10,197 nucleotides of DNA. It comes from an uncultured bacterium. Its GTDB lineage: Bacteria; Bacillota; Clostridia; Lachnospirales; Lachnospiraceae. The translations under genes were made by a program, and so were the position numbers. The notes under the pieces are model-generated. The model was not told where the DNA came from. It did no database searches and saw nothing but the letters and a program-made list of their open reading frames with translations. Shown in pieces: positions 1 to 6,539 of this stretch; the stretch's first letter is position 1, and every line of letters starts with the position of its first letter. The stretch lies in assembly GCA_937893485.1 (NCBI GenBank), contig CALBJL010000142.1, forward strand, positions 1 through 10,197, in the 5' to 3' direction.

Positions 1-1402
1 CAAGACCATGATTGTCCTTTGACTCAATCACATGTATTCTGTCATCTCTATTCTCCAGACACCTGATATACTCATTAACCTCATCAATGGAAGATCCGTC
101 ATTATATATCAGAAACTCAAAGTTCGCATAAGATTGTGCCAGTACCGATTGAACTGCTTTTTCAAACACATCCAGATTCTTCTGATTATAGACACCCATG
201 ATCACTGATATCATCGGTCTGGACAGATCCTGCTTGTCCACAGCCTGTGCGGCTCTCGGCAAACGCCCATACACCTGTCTCATATGCTGCTCTGCCTCAT
301 AGAGTGAGAAGCGCTGTACGGTCTGTAATGCACCTTCTGCCAACCGCTGTCCCTGTTGCCTGTTTTCATATAAATACAGAATTGCATCTGCAAATTCGCC
401 TGCATGATGTGCATGACACACCAATCCGTTATCTTTATCTGAAATATATTCTCTCGTTCCCCGATTATCTGCCACAATTAACGGAATTCCACTTGCCATT
501 GCTTCTAATGCTGCCATCCCCATTCCTTCACGTACGGACGGAAATATGGAAATATCTGCAGTTTTCCAGATCCGAGACATATCATTGCGATAGCCGCGCA
601 AAAATACACGATCTGCTAATCCATATTTTTCTATCTCTGCCTGCAATATCTGCCGATAAGGACCTTCTCCGCAAATACTATAATAAATATCATCTCTTGC
701 TAGCTGCGCCAATGCGCGGATGACAATGATATGATTTTTGTTCTGATTCAATTCACCAGCCGAAACGATATGAAATGCATCATCAGGTATCCCAAGTGCA
801 GCACGGCATGCCTTGCACTCCGGGATCTCTGACTCCGTCATCGGATGATACTGCTCCAAATCCACTCCGACACCCGGTATTAACTGAGCGCCACCACCAT
901 TCTTATAAATAAAATCACTGGCTCGTAAATAATCCTCATGATTAATGGTAATAATAATATCTGAAAGCCTTGCCAGAATTCTCTCCACAGGATAATAGAA
1001 CAACCAGTTTTTAACAGGTGCTCCTTTAAAAAAATGGAAACCATGCGCTGTATAGATCACAAATGGGTTTCTATGACTGAATGCAGCCGCTAATCGCCCC
1101 AATACTCCACCATTCGGATTGTGACAGTGCACAACATCTACACCCTCTCTGTCAATAATCCTGATCAACTCACGTAAAGCCCATATATTCTTTTTTAACT
1201 GAAAGGGATTTTTCTCAATACTGATATGATGCAGGACTACCCCCATGTTACGCAGTGTCTCGTCTTTCACCTCGTAAATGGGTACACCAAAATTAGTCGC
1301 ATAATGAACCTGATACCCATTTTGCTGCAAAAGTTTGACATTATTCAGTTCAAACTGTGACAAAAAACCACTTGTTGTTGTGATAATCAATGCCCTGTTC
1401 AT
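1..1402 (-). CDS. Two-domain glycosyltransferase (GT4 then GT2), 3' end cut by window edge
   Basis: Reading leftwards from ATG at 1402 there is an uninterrupted frame of 467 codons to the window edge. Residues 1-380 form a GT-B (GT4-like) glycosyltransferase. The N-terminal half has VVHCHNPNGG (90-99) and YTAHGFHFF (117-125). The C-terminal half has an EX7E motif (E292 to E300 in REGMGMAALEAMASGIPLIV). After a linker, residues 396-467 start a GT-A (GT2-like) domain: RPMISVIMGVYNQ, AVQSVLAQSY, then IYNDGSS with the nucleotide-sugar-binding Asp at 435. The protein therefore probably transfers two sugars, or one domain is dispensable. It is likely cytoplasmic, at the membrane face, in capsule, exopolysaccharide or cell-wall glycan assembly. 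The start is supported by an AGGGG ribosome site 10 bases upstream and a good promoter. The C-terminus is outside the window, so total length and any third domain are unknown. Acceptor and donor sugars cannot be deduced. Confidence 0.9.
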   Translation of the reverse strand, partial: MNRALIITTTSGFLSQFELNNVKLLQQNGYQVHYATNFGVPIYEVKDETLRNMGVVLHHISIEKNPFQLKKNIWALRELIRIIDREGVDVVHCHNPNGGVLGRLAAAFSHRNPFVIYTAHGFHFFKGAPVKNWLFYYPVERILARLSDIIITINHEDYLRASDFIYKNGGGAQLIPGVGVDLEQYHPMTESEIPECKACRAALGIPDDAFHIVSAGELNQNKNHIIVIRALAQLARDDIYYSICGEGPYRQILQAEIEKYGLADRVFLRGYRNDMSRIWKTADISIFPSVREGMGMAALEAMASGIPLIVADNRGTREYISDKDNGLVCHAHHAGEFADAILYLYENRQQGQRLAEGALQTVQRFSLYEAEQHMRQVYGRLPRAAQAVDKQDLSRPMISVIMGVYNQKNLDVFEKAVQSVLAQSYANFEFLIYNDGSSIDEVNEYIRCLENRDDRIHVIESKDNHGL

Positions 1403-1459
1403 TCCAAAACTACCCCTATAAACTCAAAAATGGTGTATATTCCTATTTCTGACAAAACA

Positions 1460-1487
1460 ATCATACCACAATTTTATAACTTGTCAA
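1460..1487 (-). promoter_or_regulatory. Promoter of the glycosyltransferase gene
   Basis: On the minus strand a perfect -35 TTGACA (1482-1487) is followed, after 16 bases, by -10 TATGAT (1460-1465) preceded by TGG, an extended -10. Transcription would start near 1453, leaving a leader of about 50 bases. Seen directly as a consensus match for the housekeeping sigma factor; not proven active. Confidence 0.7.
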
Positions 1488-1497
1488 TTTATATTAT

Positions 1498-1574
1498 TCA
1501 TTATTGATTATTTTTACTTTACTCGCAGACATACGAGTCAACTATTCATTATCATTATTGATTATTTTTACTTT
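1498..1574. repeat. Two exact 23-bp direct repeats upstream of the glycosyltransferase promoter
   Basis: Copy 1 is 1498-1520 and copy 2 is 1552-1574. Both begin TCATTATTG and end TTTTTACTTT and are identical over all 23 bases. The spacing is 54 bp from start to start, close to five helical turns. The nearer copy lies about 11 bp upstream of the -35 box. They could be activator or repressor sites or A/T-tract UP-like elements; which is not decidable here. Confidence 0.75.
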
Positions 1575-1738
1575 CCTTTTATCCTATAGACTATACATTA
1601 TTATCAAACAAAACCACTAAATGTATACTGTTATTCAAAACACGATATCATCCGACGAGTCATTTATGTAGAAAAGCTGTATATGATTGTTTTTCTTGTA
1701 GGAATTCAATTATCTTTTTGTGGTAAGGGAGATTTTTT

Positions 1739-2047
1739 ATGAAGAATTCTTTATATGAACGTATCCATGACCTTCGTGAGCGATCCGGCATGACTCAGAC
1801 CGATCTCGCCATGCGCATGGGTGTAACAAGATCCGGCGTAAATGCTTGGGAAATGGGTATTTCCAAACCCAGTCTGGATAATCTGATAACCCTCAGCAGA
1901 ATCTTTCACACAACAACCGATTATCTACTTGGCATAGAAAATGAAGATGTAATCATTATCAATAATTTTTCAATGGAAGAAAAGGAATTAGTGACACGCC
2001 TTGTCCGTTATATAGAAAATAGCAGAAATATGGATGCTGAGCACTAA
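1739..2047 (+). CDS. XRE-family helix-turn-helix transcriptional regulator
   Basis: The 102-residue protein has a Cro/C1-type HTH at about residues 5-64. Helix 2 is TQTDLAMRMGV (19-29) and the recognition helix starts TRSGVNAWE (30-38), followed by the usual SKPSLDNLITLSRIF and TTDYLLG. The tail (about 65-102) is short, acidic and rich in charged residues, and carries no recognisable ligand or peptidase domain. It may serve for dimerisation. The start is fixed by an AAGGGAG ribosome site 7 bases upstream. It acts as a cytoplasmic DNA-binding protein. Its targets are unknown; the divergent glycosyltransferase gene and its own promoter are natural candidates, since repeated motifs lie between them. 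The stop codon overlaps the following terminator stem. No phage genes lie nearby, so a prophage origin is not indicated. Confidence 0.9.
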   Translation: MKNSLYERIHDLRERSGMTQTDLAMRMGVTRSGVNAWEMGISKPSLDNLITLSRIFHTTTDYLLGIENEDVIIINNFSMEEKELVTRLVRYIENSRNMDAEH

Positions 2048-2082
2048 AAAGGAGATGGAAGAAACCACTTCCATCTCCTTTT
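2046..2082. terminator. Bidirectional intrinsic terminator between the XRE gene and tpiA
   Basis: A perfect 15-bp stem (2047-2061 with 2068-2082) encloses a 6-base loop. The core arms are GGAGATGGAAG and CTTCCATCTCC. It is flanked by A's on the left and T's on the right, so it can end transcripts in both directions: the XRE gene from the left, and the gap-pgk-tpiA unit from the right, where five U's would follow the stem. The TAA of the XRE gene (2045-2047) runs into the stem. Confidence 0.88.
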
Positions 2083-2116
2083 AAAATCAAATTTTTGATA
2101 TAATCAGCGTCCGCTC

Positions 2117-2863
2117 TTAATAATTCACGATAGAGCCGAAGTCTGCCTTTAAGCTGGCTCCGCCTACCAGTCCGCCATCGATGTCAGGCTGTGCAAACAA
2201 CTCTGCTGCGTTGCCTGCATTGACAGATCCGCCGTACTGGATGCGTACTGCGTCTGCGGTTGCTGCATCGTACATCTCTGCGATGCAGTCACGGATGCCC
2301 TTGCATACTTCCTGTGCCTGCTCAGTTGTAGCGGTCTTTCCGGTTCCGATTGCCCAGATCGGCTCGTATGCGATAACCATGCTCTTTACCTGATCAGCAG
2401 TGATTCCTGTGAGATCGGACTTGATCTGTAAACGGATCCAATCCATTGTCACGCCCATCTCTCTCTGCTCTAATGTCTCACCACAGCAAAGAATCGGTGT
2501 TAAGCCTGCCTCGAATGCCTTCTTTACTTTCTTGTTCAGTAAAGCGTCATCCTCCTTGAAGTAATCGCGGCGCTCTGAGTGTCCGATGATGACATACTTT
2601 ACACCTGCATCTACTAACATTGCTGCTGAGATCTCTCCGGTGTATGCACCCTTCTCCTCAAAGTACATATTCTCGGCACCAACTGCTACGTTGGTTCCTT
2701 TGACTGCCTCTACAACGGGTACGATGTCGATTGCGGGTACGCAATATACAACATCTACGCTGTCAGATTTTACCAGATCCTTCAGATCTGCACATAATTT
2801 TACTGCCTCGCTGGGAGTCATGTTCATCTTCCAGTTTCCGGCTACGATTTTACGTCTTGCCAT
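2117..2863 (-). CDS. tpiA: Triosephosphate isomerase
   Basis: This 248-residue protein interconverts dihydroxyacetone phosphate and glyceraldehyde 3-phosphate in glycolysis and gluconeogenesis. It is a cytoplasmic TIM-barrel enzyme, normally a dimer. Hallmarks are NWKMN with catalytic Lys12, GHSERR with His95, and the signature AYEPIWAIGTGKTA with the general base Glu167. The phosphate-binding loops YGGSV (210-214) and GLVGGASL (231-238) are also present. Length is normal for the family. The start at 2863 is preferred over an in-frame ATG at 2878. The GGAGGAA ribosome site lies immediately before MARRK with 8-base spacing, and the upstream ATG would overlap that site. It is the last gene of the gap-pgk-tpiA cluster and is followed 34 bases on by a strong terminator. 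The gap to pgk is filled by a modular repeat. Confidence 0.98.
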   Translation of the reverse strand: MARRKIVAGNWKMNMTPSEAVKLCADLKDLVKSDSVDVVYCVPAIDIVPVVEAVKGTNVAVGAENMYFEEKGAYTGEISAAMLVDAGVKYVIIGHSERRDYFKEDDALLNKKVKKAFEAGLTPILCCGETLEQREMGVTMDWIRLQIKSDLTGITADQVKSMVIAYEPIWAIGTGKTATTEQAQEVCKGIRDCIAEMYDAATADAVRIQYGGSVNAGNAAELFAQPDIDGGLVGGASLKADFGSIVNY

Positions 2864-2892
2864 CTCATGTTCCTCCATGTTTATTTTATATT

Positions 2893-3141
2893 TGCTCTAC
2901 TTATCCGACTCGACTAGTCACACAAGGAAGTTCGATTCACTAGGCTCGAAAATACCTCTAGTGTGCTCTACTTATCCAACTCGACTAACCTCAAACATCG
3001 CCTTGCGGCTCGTTTTCGCTAGTCTCACAAGGAAGTTCGATTCACTAGGCTCGAAAATACCTCGCCAAGTTCCTTCGAACTAAGTTCGCACTAACCTCAT
3101 CCGTCGCATTCTGCTCGGATTCGCTAAGTGCTCTACTTATC
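2893..3141. repeat. Modular intergenic repeat between pgk and tpiA, with three copies of the pgk stop-codon segment
   Basis: The 13-mer GATAAGTAGAGCA (minus-strand sense) occurs three times, at 3129-3141, 2964-2976 and 2893-2905. The first includes the last Asp-Lys-stop codons of pgk. Between copies lie a long unit (165-bp period) and a short unit (71-bp period). A 45-bp segment with one mismatch is shared (3019-3063 and 2914-2958; it includes GAGGTATTTTCGAGCCTAG). A second module starting (T/C)TAGCGAA and ending GAGGTTAGT also appears twice (3090-3127 and 2984-3022). The short unit looks like the long one with modules cut out at CTAG/TTAG joints. No reading frame with a ribosome site is present, and no terminator lies between pgk and tpiA. 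Small stems are present, such as the palindrome CGAACTAAGTTCG. Mobile, regulatory or inert status is not known. Confidence 0.85.
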
Positions 3142-4365
3142 ATCAGCTGCTGCTACACCGGGAAGTGACTTGCCCTCTAAGAACTCTAAGGAAGCTCCAC
3201 CACCGGTAGAAATATGGCTCATCTTATCAGCAAAACCTAACTGGTTGACTGCTGCTGCGGAATCTCCACCACCGATAATTGTAGTAGCGTCGGTATCTGC
3301 GAGTGCCTGTGCAACTGCGATGGTTCCCTTTGCCAGTGTCGGGTTCTCGAATACACCCATCGGTCCGTTCCATACGACGGTCTTTGCAGACTTCACTGCA
3401 TCTGCGTACAGTGCTGCGGTCTTAGGTCCGATATCAAGTCCTTCCATATCAGCGGGGATCTTGTCAGCGTCTACAATCGTCACATCAATCGGTGCATCAA
3501 TCGGGTTCGGGAATCCTGCTGCGATTGTTGTATCGATCGGCAGTAACAGCTTCTTGCCAGCCTTCTGCGCCTTGTCCATCATATCCTTGCAGTAACCGAT
3601 CTTCTCATCGTCTACCAATGACAGTCCAATCTCATAGCCCTTTGCCTTTAAGAAAGTGTATGCCATACCACCACCGATGATCAGTGTATCACACTTCTCG
3701 ATAAGGTTGTTGATAACGTTGAGCTTGTCAGCTACCTTTGCGCCGCCGAGGATCGCTACGAACGGACGTACCGGATTCTCTACCGCATTGCCGAGGAACT
3801 CGATCTCCTTCTGCATCAGGTATCCGACTGCACAGTCGCCGCCCTTTGCGCGTACAAACTCAGGCACACCTGCAACAGAAGCATGTGCTCTGTGGGCAGA
3901 ACCGAAAGCGTCACATACATAGACATCACACAAATCTGCTAACTCTTTTGCAAATGCTGTTCCTGCCTCTGTCGGCTTTGTCTCCTCTTTTCCACGGAAA
4001 CGGGTATTCTGAAGAAGAACAACATCTCCATCCTTCATAGCTGCAACAGCATCTGTAGCTGCCTGTCCTGTCACGTGATCATCATTTACGAATGTAACCT
4101 TTTTTCCAAGTCTTTCCTCAAGTGCTGCTGCTACCGGAGCAAGTGACTCAGCCTCATTGGGGCCATTCTTTACTTTTCCAAGATGTGAGCAAAGGATCAC
4201 CTTTCCGCCGTCCTTGATCAATTTCTCGATAGTCGGTATAGCTCCCTTGATACGGTTGTCGTCAGTGATCTTTCCATCCTTTAAAGGTACGTTGAAGTCG
4301 CATCTTACGAGGACGCGCTTGCCTGCTACGTTGATGTCATCAACGGATTTCTTATTTAATCCCAT
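3133..4365 (-). CDS. pgk: Phosphoglycerate kinase
   Basis: This 410-residue cytoplasmic enzyme transfers the phosphate of 1,3-bisphosphoglycerate to ADP, giving ATP and 3-phosphoglycerate. Motifs in order: the signature VLVRCDFNVP (18-27), SHLG (60-63), NTRF (120-123), DAFGSAHRAHAS (152-163), ILGGAKVADK (205-214), VWNGPMGVFE (331-340), the nucleotide-binding GGGDSAAAV (365-373), and STGGGASLEFLEGKSLPGV (386-404). Length is slightly above the common 390-400. The start at 4365 has GGAGG seven bases upstream. Reading further up in frame would pass through a terminator hairpin, so an extension to 4464 is rejected. It lies downstream of gap, from which it is separated by terminator-like hairpins with no clear own promoter, so expression probably depends on readthrough. 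Its last codons are part of a repeated 13-mer. Confidence 0.98.
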   Translation of the reverse strand: MGLNKKSVDDINVAGKRVLVRCDFNVPLKDGKITDDNRIKGAIPTIEKLIKDGGKVILCSHLGKVKNGPNEAESLAPVAAALEERLGKKVTFVNDDHVTGQAATDAVAAMKDGDVVLLQNTRFRGKEETKPTEAGTAFAKELADLCDVYVCDAFGSAHRAHASVAGVPEFVRAKGGDCAVGYLMQKEIEFLGNAVENPVRPFVAILGGAKVADKLNVINNLIEKCDTLIIGGGMAYTFLKAKGYEIGLSLVDDEKIGYCKDMMDKAQKAGKKLLLPIDTTIAAGFPNPIDAPIDVTIVDADKIPADMEGLDIGPKTAALYADAVKSAKTVVWNGPMGVFENPTLAKGTIAVAQALADTDATTIIGGGDSAAAVNQLGFADKMSHISTGGGASLEFLEGKSLPGVAAADDK

Positions 4366-4391
4366 GATTAAACCTCCAAAATTAAATTTGT

Positions 4392-4425
4392 AAAAAAGGG
4401 TCCGGTCCAAACCGACCGGACCCTT
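4392..4425 (-). terminator. Strong intrinsic terminator or attenuator between gap and pgk
   Basis: On the minus strand a perfect 12-bp GC-rich stem, AAGGGTCCGGTC with GACCGGACCCTT (4414-4425 and 4396-4407), has a 6-base loop and is followed by a run of T's (complement of the A's at 4392-4397). It starts 47 bases after the gap stop codon. Only 26 bases separate it from the pgk start, too few for a separate promoter downstream of it. Confidence 0.88.
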
Positions 4426-4443
4426 CGTGAGTCGTTGTAATAG

Positions 4444-4462
4444 CAAAACCCGTCTGCGGGTC
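4444..4462 (-). terminator. Weak second hairpin just after gap
   Basis: On the minus strand ACCCG-CAGA-CGGGT (4457-4461 with 4448-4452) is a 5-bp stem followed by TTTTG. It lies between the gap stop and the stronger hairpin, making a tandem pair. Alone it would be a weak terminator, or it may protect the 3' end of gap mRNA. Confidence 0.45.
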
Positions 4463-4472
4463 AATGCCGATC

Positions 4473-5474
4473 TTATGCTAACTCTGAGAAGTACTTGATT
4501 GTACGAACCATCTGAGAAGTATAAGAGTTCTCGTTGTCATACCAAGAAACAACCTGTACTAAGTTGTCCTCGCCAACCATAGTCTGAGTTGCATCGAAGA
4601 TTGAACCATAGGTGCTTCCTACGATATCAGAAGATACGATCTCATCCTCATTGTATCCGAATGACTCTGTAGAAGCTGCCTTCATAGCTGCGTTAATCTC
4701 TTCCTTAGTTACAGACTTCTCTACAGTTGCTACTAAGATTGTGGTAGATCCTGTAGGGGTAGGAACACGCTGAGCTGATCCGATCAGCTTGCCGTTTAAC
4801 TCAGGGATAACTAAGCCGATTGCCTTTGCAGCTCCGGTAGAGTTGGGAACGATGTTTACAGCGCCTGCACGTGATCTTCTTAAATCGCCCTTTCTCTGAG
4901 GTCCGTCAAGGATCATCTGATCTCCTGTGTAAGCATGGATGGTGCTCATGATACCAGACTTGATACCTGCTAAGTCGTTCAGAGCCTTAGCCATAGGTGC
5001 TAAGCAGTTTGTTGTACAAGAAGCTGCTGAGATAATGGTATCTTCGGGCTTTAAGGTTGTGTGGTTTACATTGTATACGATGGTAGGAAGATCGTTTCCT
5101 GCAGGTGCAGAGATAACAACCTTACGAGCGCCTGCATTGATGTGAGCCTGAGCCTTCTCTTTGCTGGTGTAGAAACCAGAGCACTCTAATACTACGTCAA
5201 CCTTTAACTCACCCCAAGGGCAGTTGTTTGCATCCGGGAATGCATAGATCTTGATTGTCTGTCCGTTTACGGTGATGGAATCATCGCTTGCAGAAACGGT
5301 ATCAGCTAATGCATACTTACCCTGTGATGAATCGTACTTTAACAGGTGTGCTAACATCTTAGGGCTTGTTAAGTCGTTGATTGCTACTACTTCATAACCC
5401 TCTGCTCCGAACATCTGTCTGAAAGCAAGACGACCGATACGTCCAAAACCATTGATTGCTACTCTTACTGCCAT
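4473..5474 (-). CDS. gap: NAD-dependent glyceraldehyde-3-phosphate dehydrogenase
   Basis: This 333-residue cytoplasmic enzyme, a tetramer in the family, oxidises glyceraldehyde 3-phosphate to 1,3-bisphosphoglycerate with NAD and phosphate. The N-terminal Rossmann motif is INGFGRIGR (7-15). Asp34 in the AINDL stretch favours NAD over NADP. The active-site signature ASCTTNCLAP carries the nucleophile Cys153, and His180 (STIHAYTGDQ) is the catalytic partner. The sugar-phosphate sites include the RRSRAGAVNIVPNSTGAA stretch (from Arg199) and VVSWYDNENSY near the end. Length is normal. The start has AGGAGG eight bases upstream. It is first in the gap-pgk-tpiA order and has a strong promoter. Terminator-like hairpins after it suggest that gap is transcribed in excess over pgk and tpiA. 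Confidence 0.98.
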   Translation of the reverse strand: MAVRVAINGFGRIGRLAFRQMFGAEGYEVVAINDLTSPKMLAHLLKYDSSQGKYALADTVSASDDSITVNGQTIKIYAFPDANNCPWGELKVDVVLECSGFYTSKEKAQAHINAGARKVVISAPAGNDLPTIVYNVNHTTLKPEDTIISAASCTTNCLAPMAKALNDLAGIKSGIMSTIHAYTGDQMILDGPQRKGDLRRSRAGAVNIVPNSTGAAKAIGLVIPELNGKLIGSAQRVPTPTGSTTILVATVEKSVTKEEINAAMKAASTESFGYNEDEIVSSDIVGSTYGSIFDATQTMVGEDNLVQVVSWYDNENSYTSQMVRTIKYFSELA

Positions 5475-5541
5475 GTTGAATTCCTCCTAAGAATTTTAAT
5501 AATGTATTTGTTTTCAAATGGGACACGCCCAATCTGTTGTC

Positions 5542-5570
5542 ATTGTACTAAATAACAAACAAAAATTCAA
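5542..5570 (-). promoter_or_regulatory. Promoter of the gap-pgk-tpiA cluster
   Basis: The minus strand has -35 TTGAAT (5565-5570), a 17-base spacer rich in T, and -10 TACAAT (5542-5547). The predicted start near 5535 gives a leader of about 60 bases ending in an AGGAGG site. The spacing is ideal, and no better candidate lies between gap and the divergent gene. Confidence 0.72.
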
Positions 5571-5630
5571 GTCTTTATTGTCACTTTATCCTACTTTGTT
5601 AAAATATTATCTAAGTATGGATTCTGCACC

Positions 5631-5659
5631 TTGACATTTTGTGCAAAACTCCACATGAT
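5631..5659 (+). promoter_or_regulatory. Candidate promoter of the PHP phosphoesterase operon
   Basis: A perfect TTGACA (5631-5636) is followed after 17 bases by CATGAT (5654-5659), a 4 of 6 match to the -10 consensus. The start would fall near 5666, inside the inverted repeat described next. The weak -10 suits a regulated promoter. It lies back to back with the gap promoter. Confidence 0.5.
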
Positions 5660-5680
5660 ATATGATAGATCATATTATCA
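5656..5680. promoter_or_regulatory. Palindrome over the start region of the PHP operon, possible operator
   Basis: ATATGAT-AG-ATCATAT (5660-5675) is a perfect 7-2-7 inverted repeat. An overlapping pair, TGATA (5656-5660) and TATCA (5676-5680), frames it. It lies at the predicted -10 and start site of the rightward promoter, where a dimeric repressor would block transcription. No regulator can be assigned. Confidence 0.5.
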
Positions 5681-5701
5681 TACAAAAAGGAGCCACTACT
5701 T

Positions 5702-6511
5702 ATGTTATGGGATACACATATGCACTGCAATTTTTCCGGCGACAGCGATGCTGACCCGGAGGACATGATCCGTGCGTCGATCAGCGCCGGGCTGGACGGC
5801 ATCTGTTTTACGGATCACTTAGATTACGATTTTCCGTCCGATCCGCCGGATCTGTTTGTGATTGATCTGGATGAATACGACCGCGCGATCCATGCGCTGA
5901 CGAAAAAATACCGTTCCACATTCCCGGTGCTCCATGGCATCGAGATCGGCGTCCAGCCGCATCTGCACGGAAAGCTGCATGAGGTCGTGCTTGCACACGA
6001 TTTTGATCAGGTGATCTGCTCCTCCCACGCGATTGACGGGAAAGATCCCTACTACAAGACCTTTTTTATCGGACGCGGGGAACACGAAGCCTACGAGCGC
6101 TATTTTGAATCCATCTTAGAAAATCTGGAGGGTTTTTCCGATTTTGATGTATACGGGCATATCGATTATGTCGTGCGTTACGGTCCGAACACAAACCGGT
6201 TTTATTCCTACGAGGCTTATTCGGATGTATTGGACGCGATCTTAAAAAAACTGATCGACATGGGCAAAGGCATCGAGATCAACACCGGTGGCTTTAAATA
6301 CGGACTCGGACATCCGAATCCGTGCGAGGACATCATCCGGCACTACCGCTCGTTCGGCGGCGAGATCATCACGATCGGCGCAGACGCACACGCCCCGGAG
6401 CATGTCGCCTATGACTTTGCGAAAGTACCGCGCATTTTGCGCGAGGCGGGCTTTACCCACTACACCGTATTCAAAAAACGACAGCCGTATTTTTACCCGC
6501 TGCCGGAATAA
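5702..6511 (+). CDS. PHP-domain phosphoesterase, histidinol-phosphatase (HisJ/HisK) family
   Basis: The 269-residue protein has the polymerase-and-histidinol-phosphatase (PHP) fold, with metal ligands visible in order: HMH (His6, His8) in DTHMHCNFSGD, TDH (Asp38, His39), GIEIG (Glu81), SSH (His109), GHIDYVVRY (His153) and GADAH (Asp228, His230). All the ligands expected for a trinuclear metal site are present, so it should be active. Members act on histidinol phosphate in histidine synthesis, but the family also includes other phosphatases. No histidine gene is visible nearby, so the substrate is uncertain and no symbol is given. The start has AAGGAG nine bases upstream. The gene is 28 bases from the next gene, with which it probably forms an operon. 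It diverges from gap, and GC content looks higher than in the left part of the window. Likely cytoplasmic; no signal peptide. Confidence 0.9.
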   Translation: MLWDTHMHCNFSGDSDADPEDMIRASISAGLDGICFTDHLDYDFPSDPPDLFVIDLDEYDRAIHALTKKYRSTFPVLHGIEIGVQPHLHGKLHEVVLAHDFDQVICSSHAIDGKDPYYKTFFIGRGEHEAYERYFESILENLEGFSDFDVYGHIDYVVRYGPNTNRFYSYEAYSDVLDAILKKLIDMGKGIEINTGGFKYGLGHPNPCEDIIRHYRSFGGEIITIGADAHAPEHVAYDFAKVPRILREAGFTHYTVFKKRQPYFYPLPE

Positions 6512-6539
6512 CCGCATCATAAAAAGGAGATTTTGACCT

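Larger units (their letters stand above)
1403..1738. other. 336-bp AT-rich divergent intergenic region
   Basis: This gap separates the leftward glycosyltransferase gene from the rightward XRE regulator. It holds the glycosyltransferase promoter (1460-1487), a pair of exact 23-bp direct repeats (1498-1520 and 1552-1574), a short inverted repeat ACTCG/CGAGT (1521-1525 and 1534-1538), and the octamer ACGAGTCA twice (1533-1540 and 1655-1662). A promoter for the regulator is less clear; TATGAT at 1682-1687 is a possible -10 without a good -35. No reading frame with a convincing start and ribosome site was found here. Confidence 0.7.

Noticed and set aside
247..723. 158-codon plus-strand frame opposite the glycosyltransferase
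   Set aside because: It is antisense to well-conserved GT4 motifs, lacks a ribosome site, and its translation has no protein-like character.
2864..2892. Separate tpiA promoter (TATAAA near the start)
   Set aside because: No acceptable -35 lies at 16-18 bp, and the A/T-rich stretch is also the leader before the ribosome site.
2586..3083. 165-codon plus-strand frame containing the peptide LTRKFDSLGSKIP twice
   Set aside because: It is antisense to tpiA and then runs through the intergenic repeat. The repeated peptide only reflects the DNA repeat, and no ribosome site precedes it.
2893..3141. CRISPR array
   Set aside because: Copies are few, of unequal length and unequally spaced, with no constant repeat plus unique spacer pattern and no cas genes nearby.
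3128..3595. 155-codon plus-strand frame opposite the end of pgk
   Set aside because: Shadow of pgk codon bias; Ala/Ser/Pro-rich, with no ribosome site or known motif.
4366..4464. N-terminal extension of Pgk by 33 codons
   Set aside because: It would be translated through the terminator hairpin, has no family similarity, and a good ribosome site sits at the internal start at 4365.
5480..5500. AATTC/GAATT inverted repeat around the gap ribosome site as a translational switch
   Set aside because: The stem is only five A/T-rich base pairs and likely too unstable to sequester the site.
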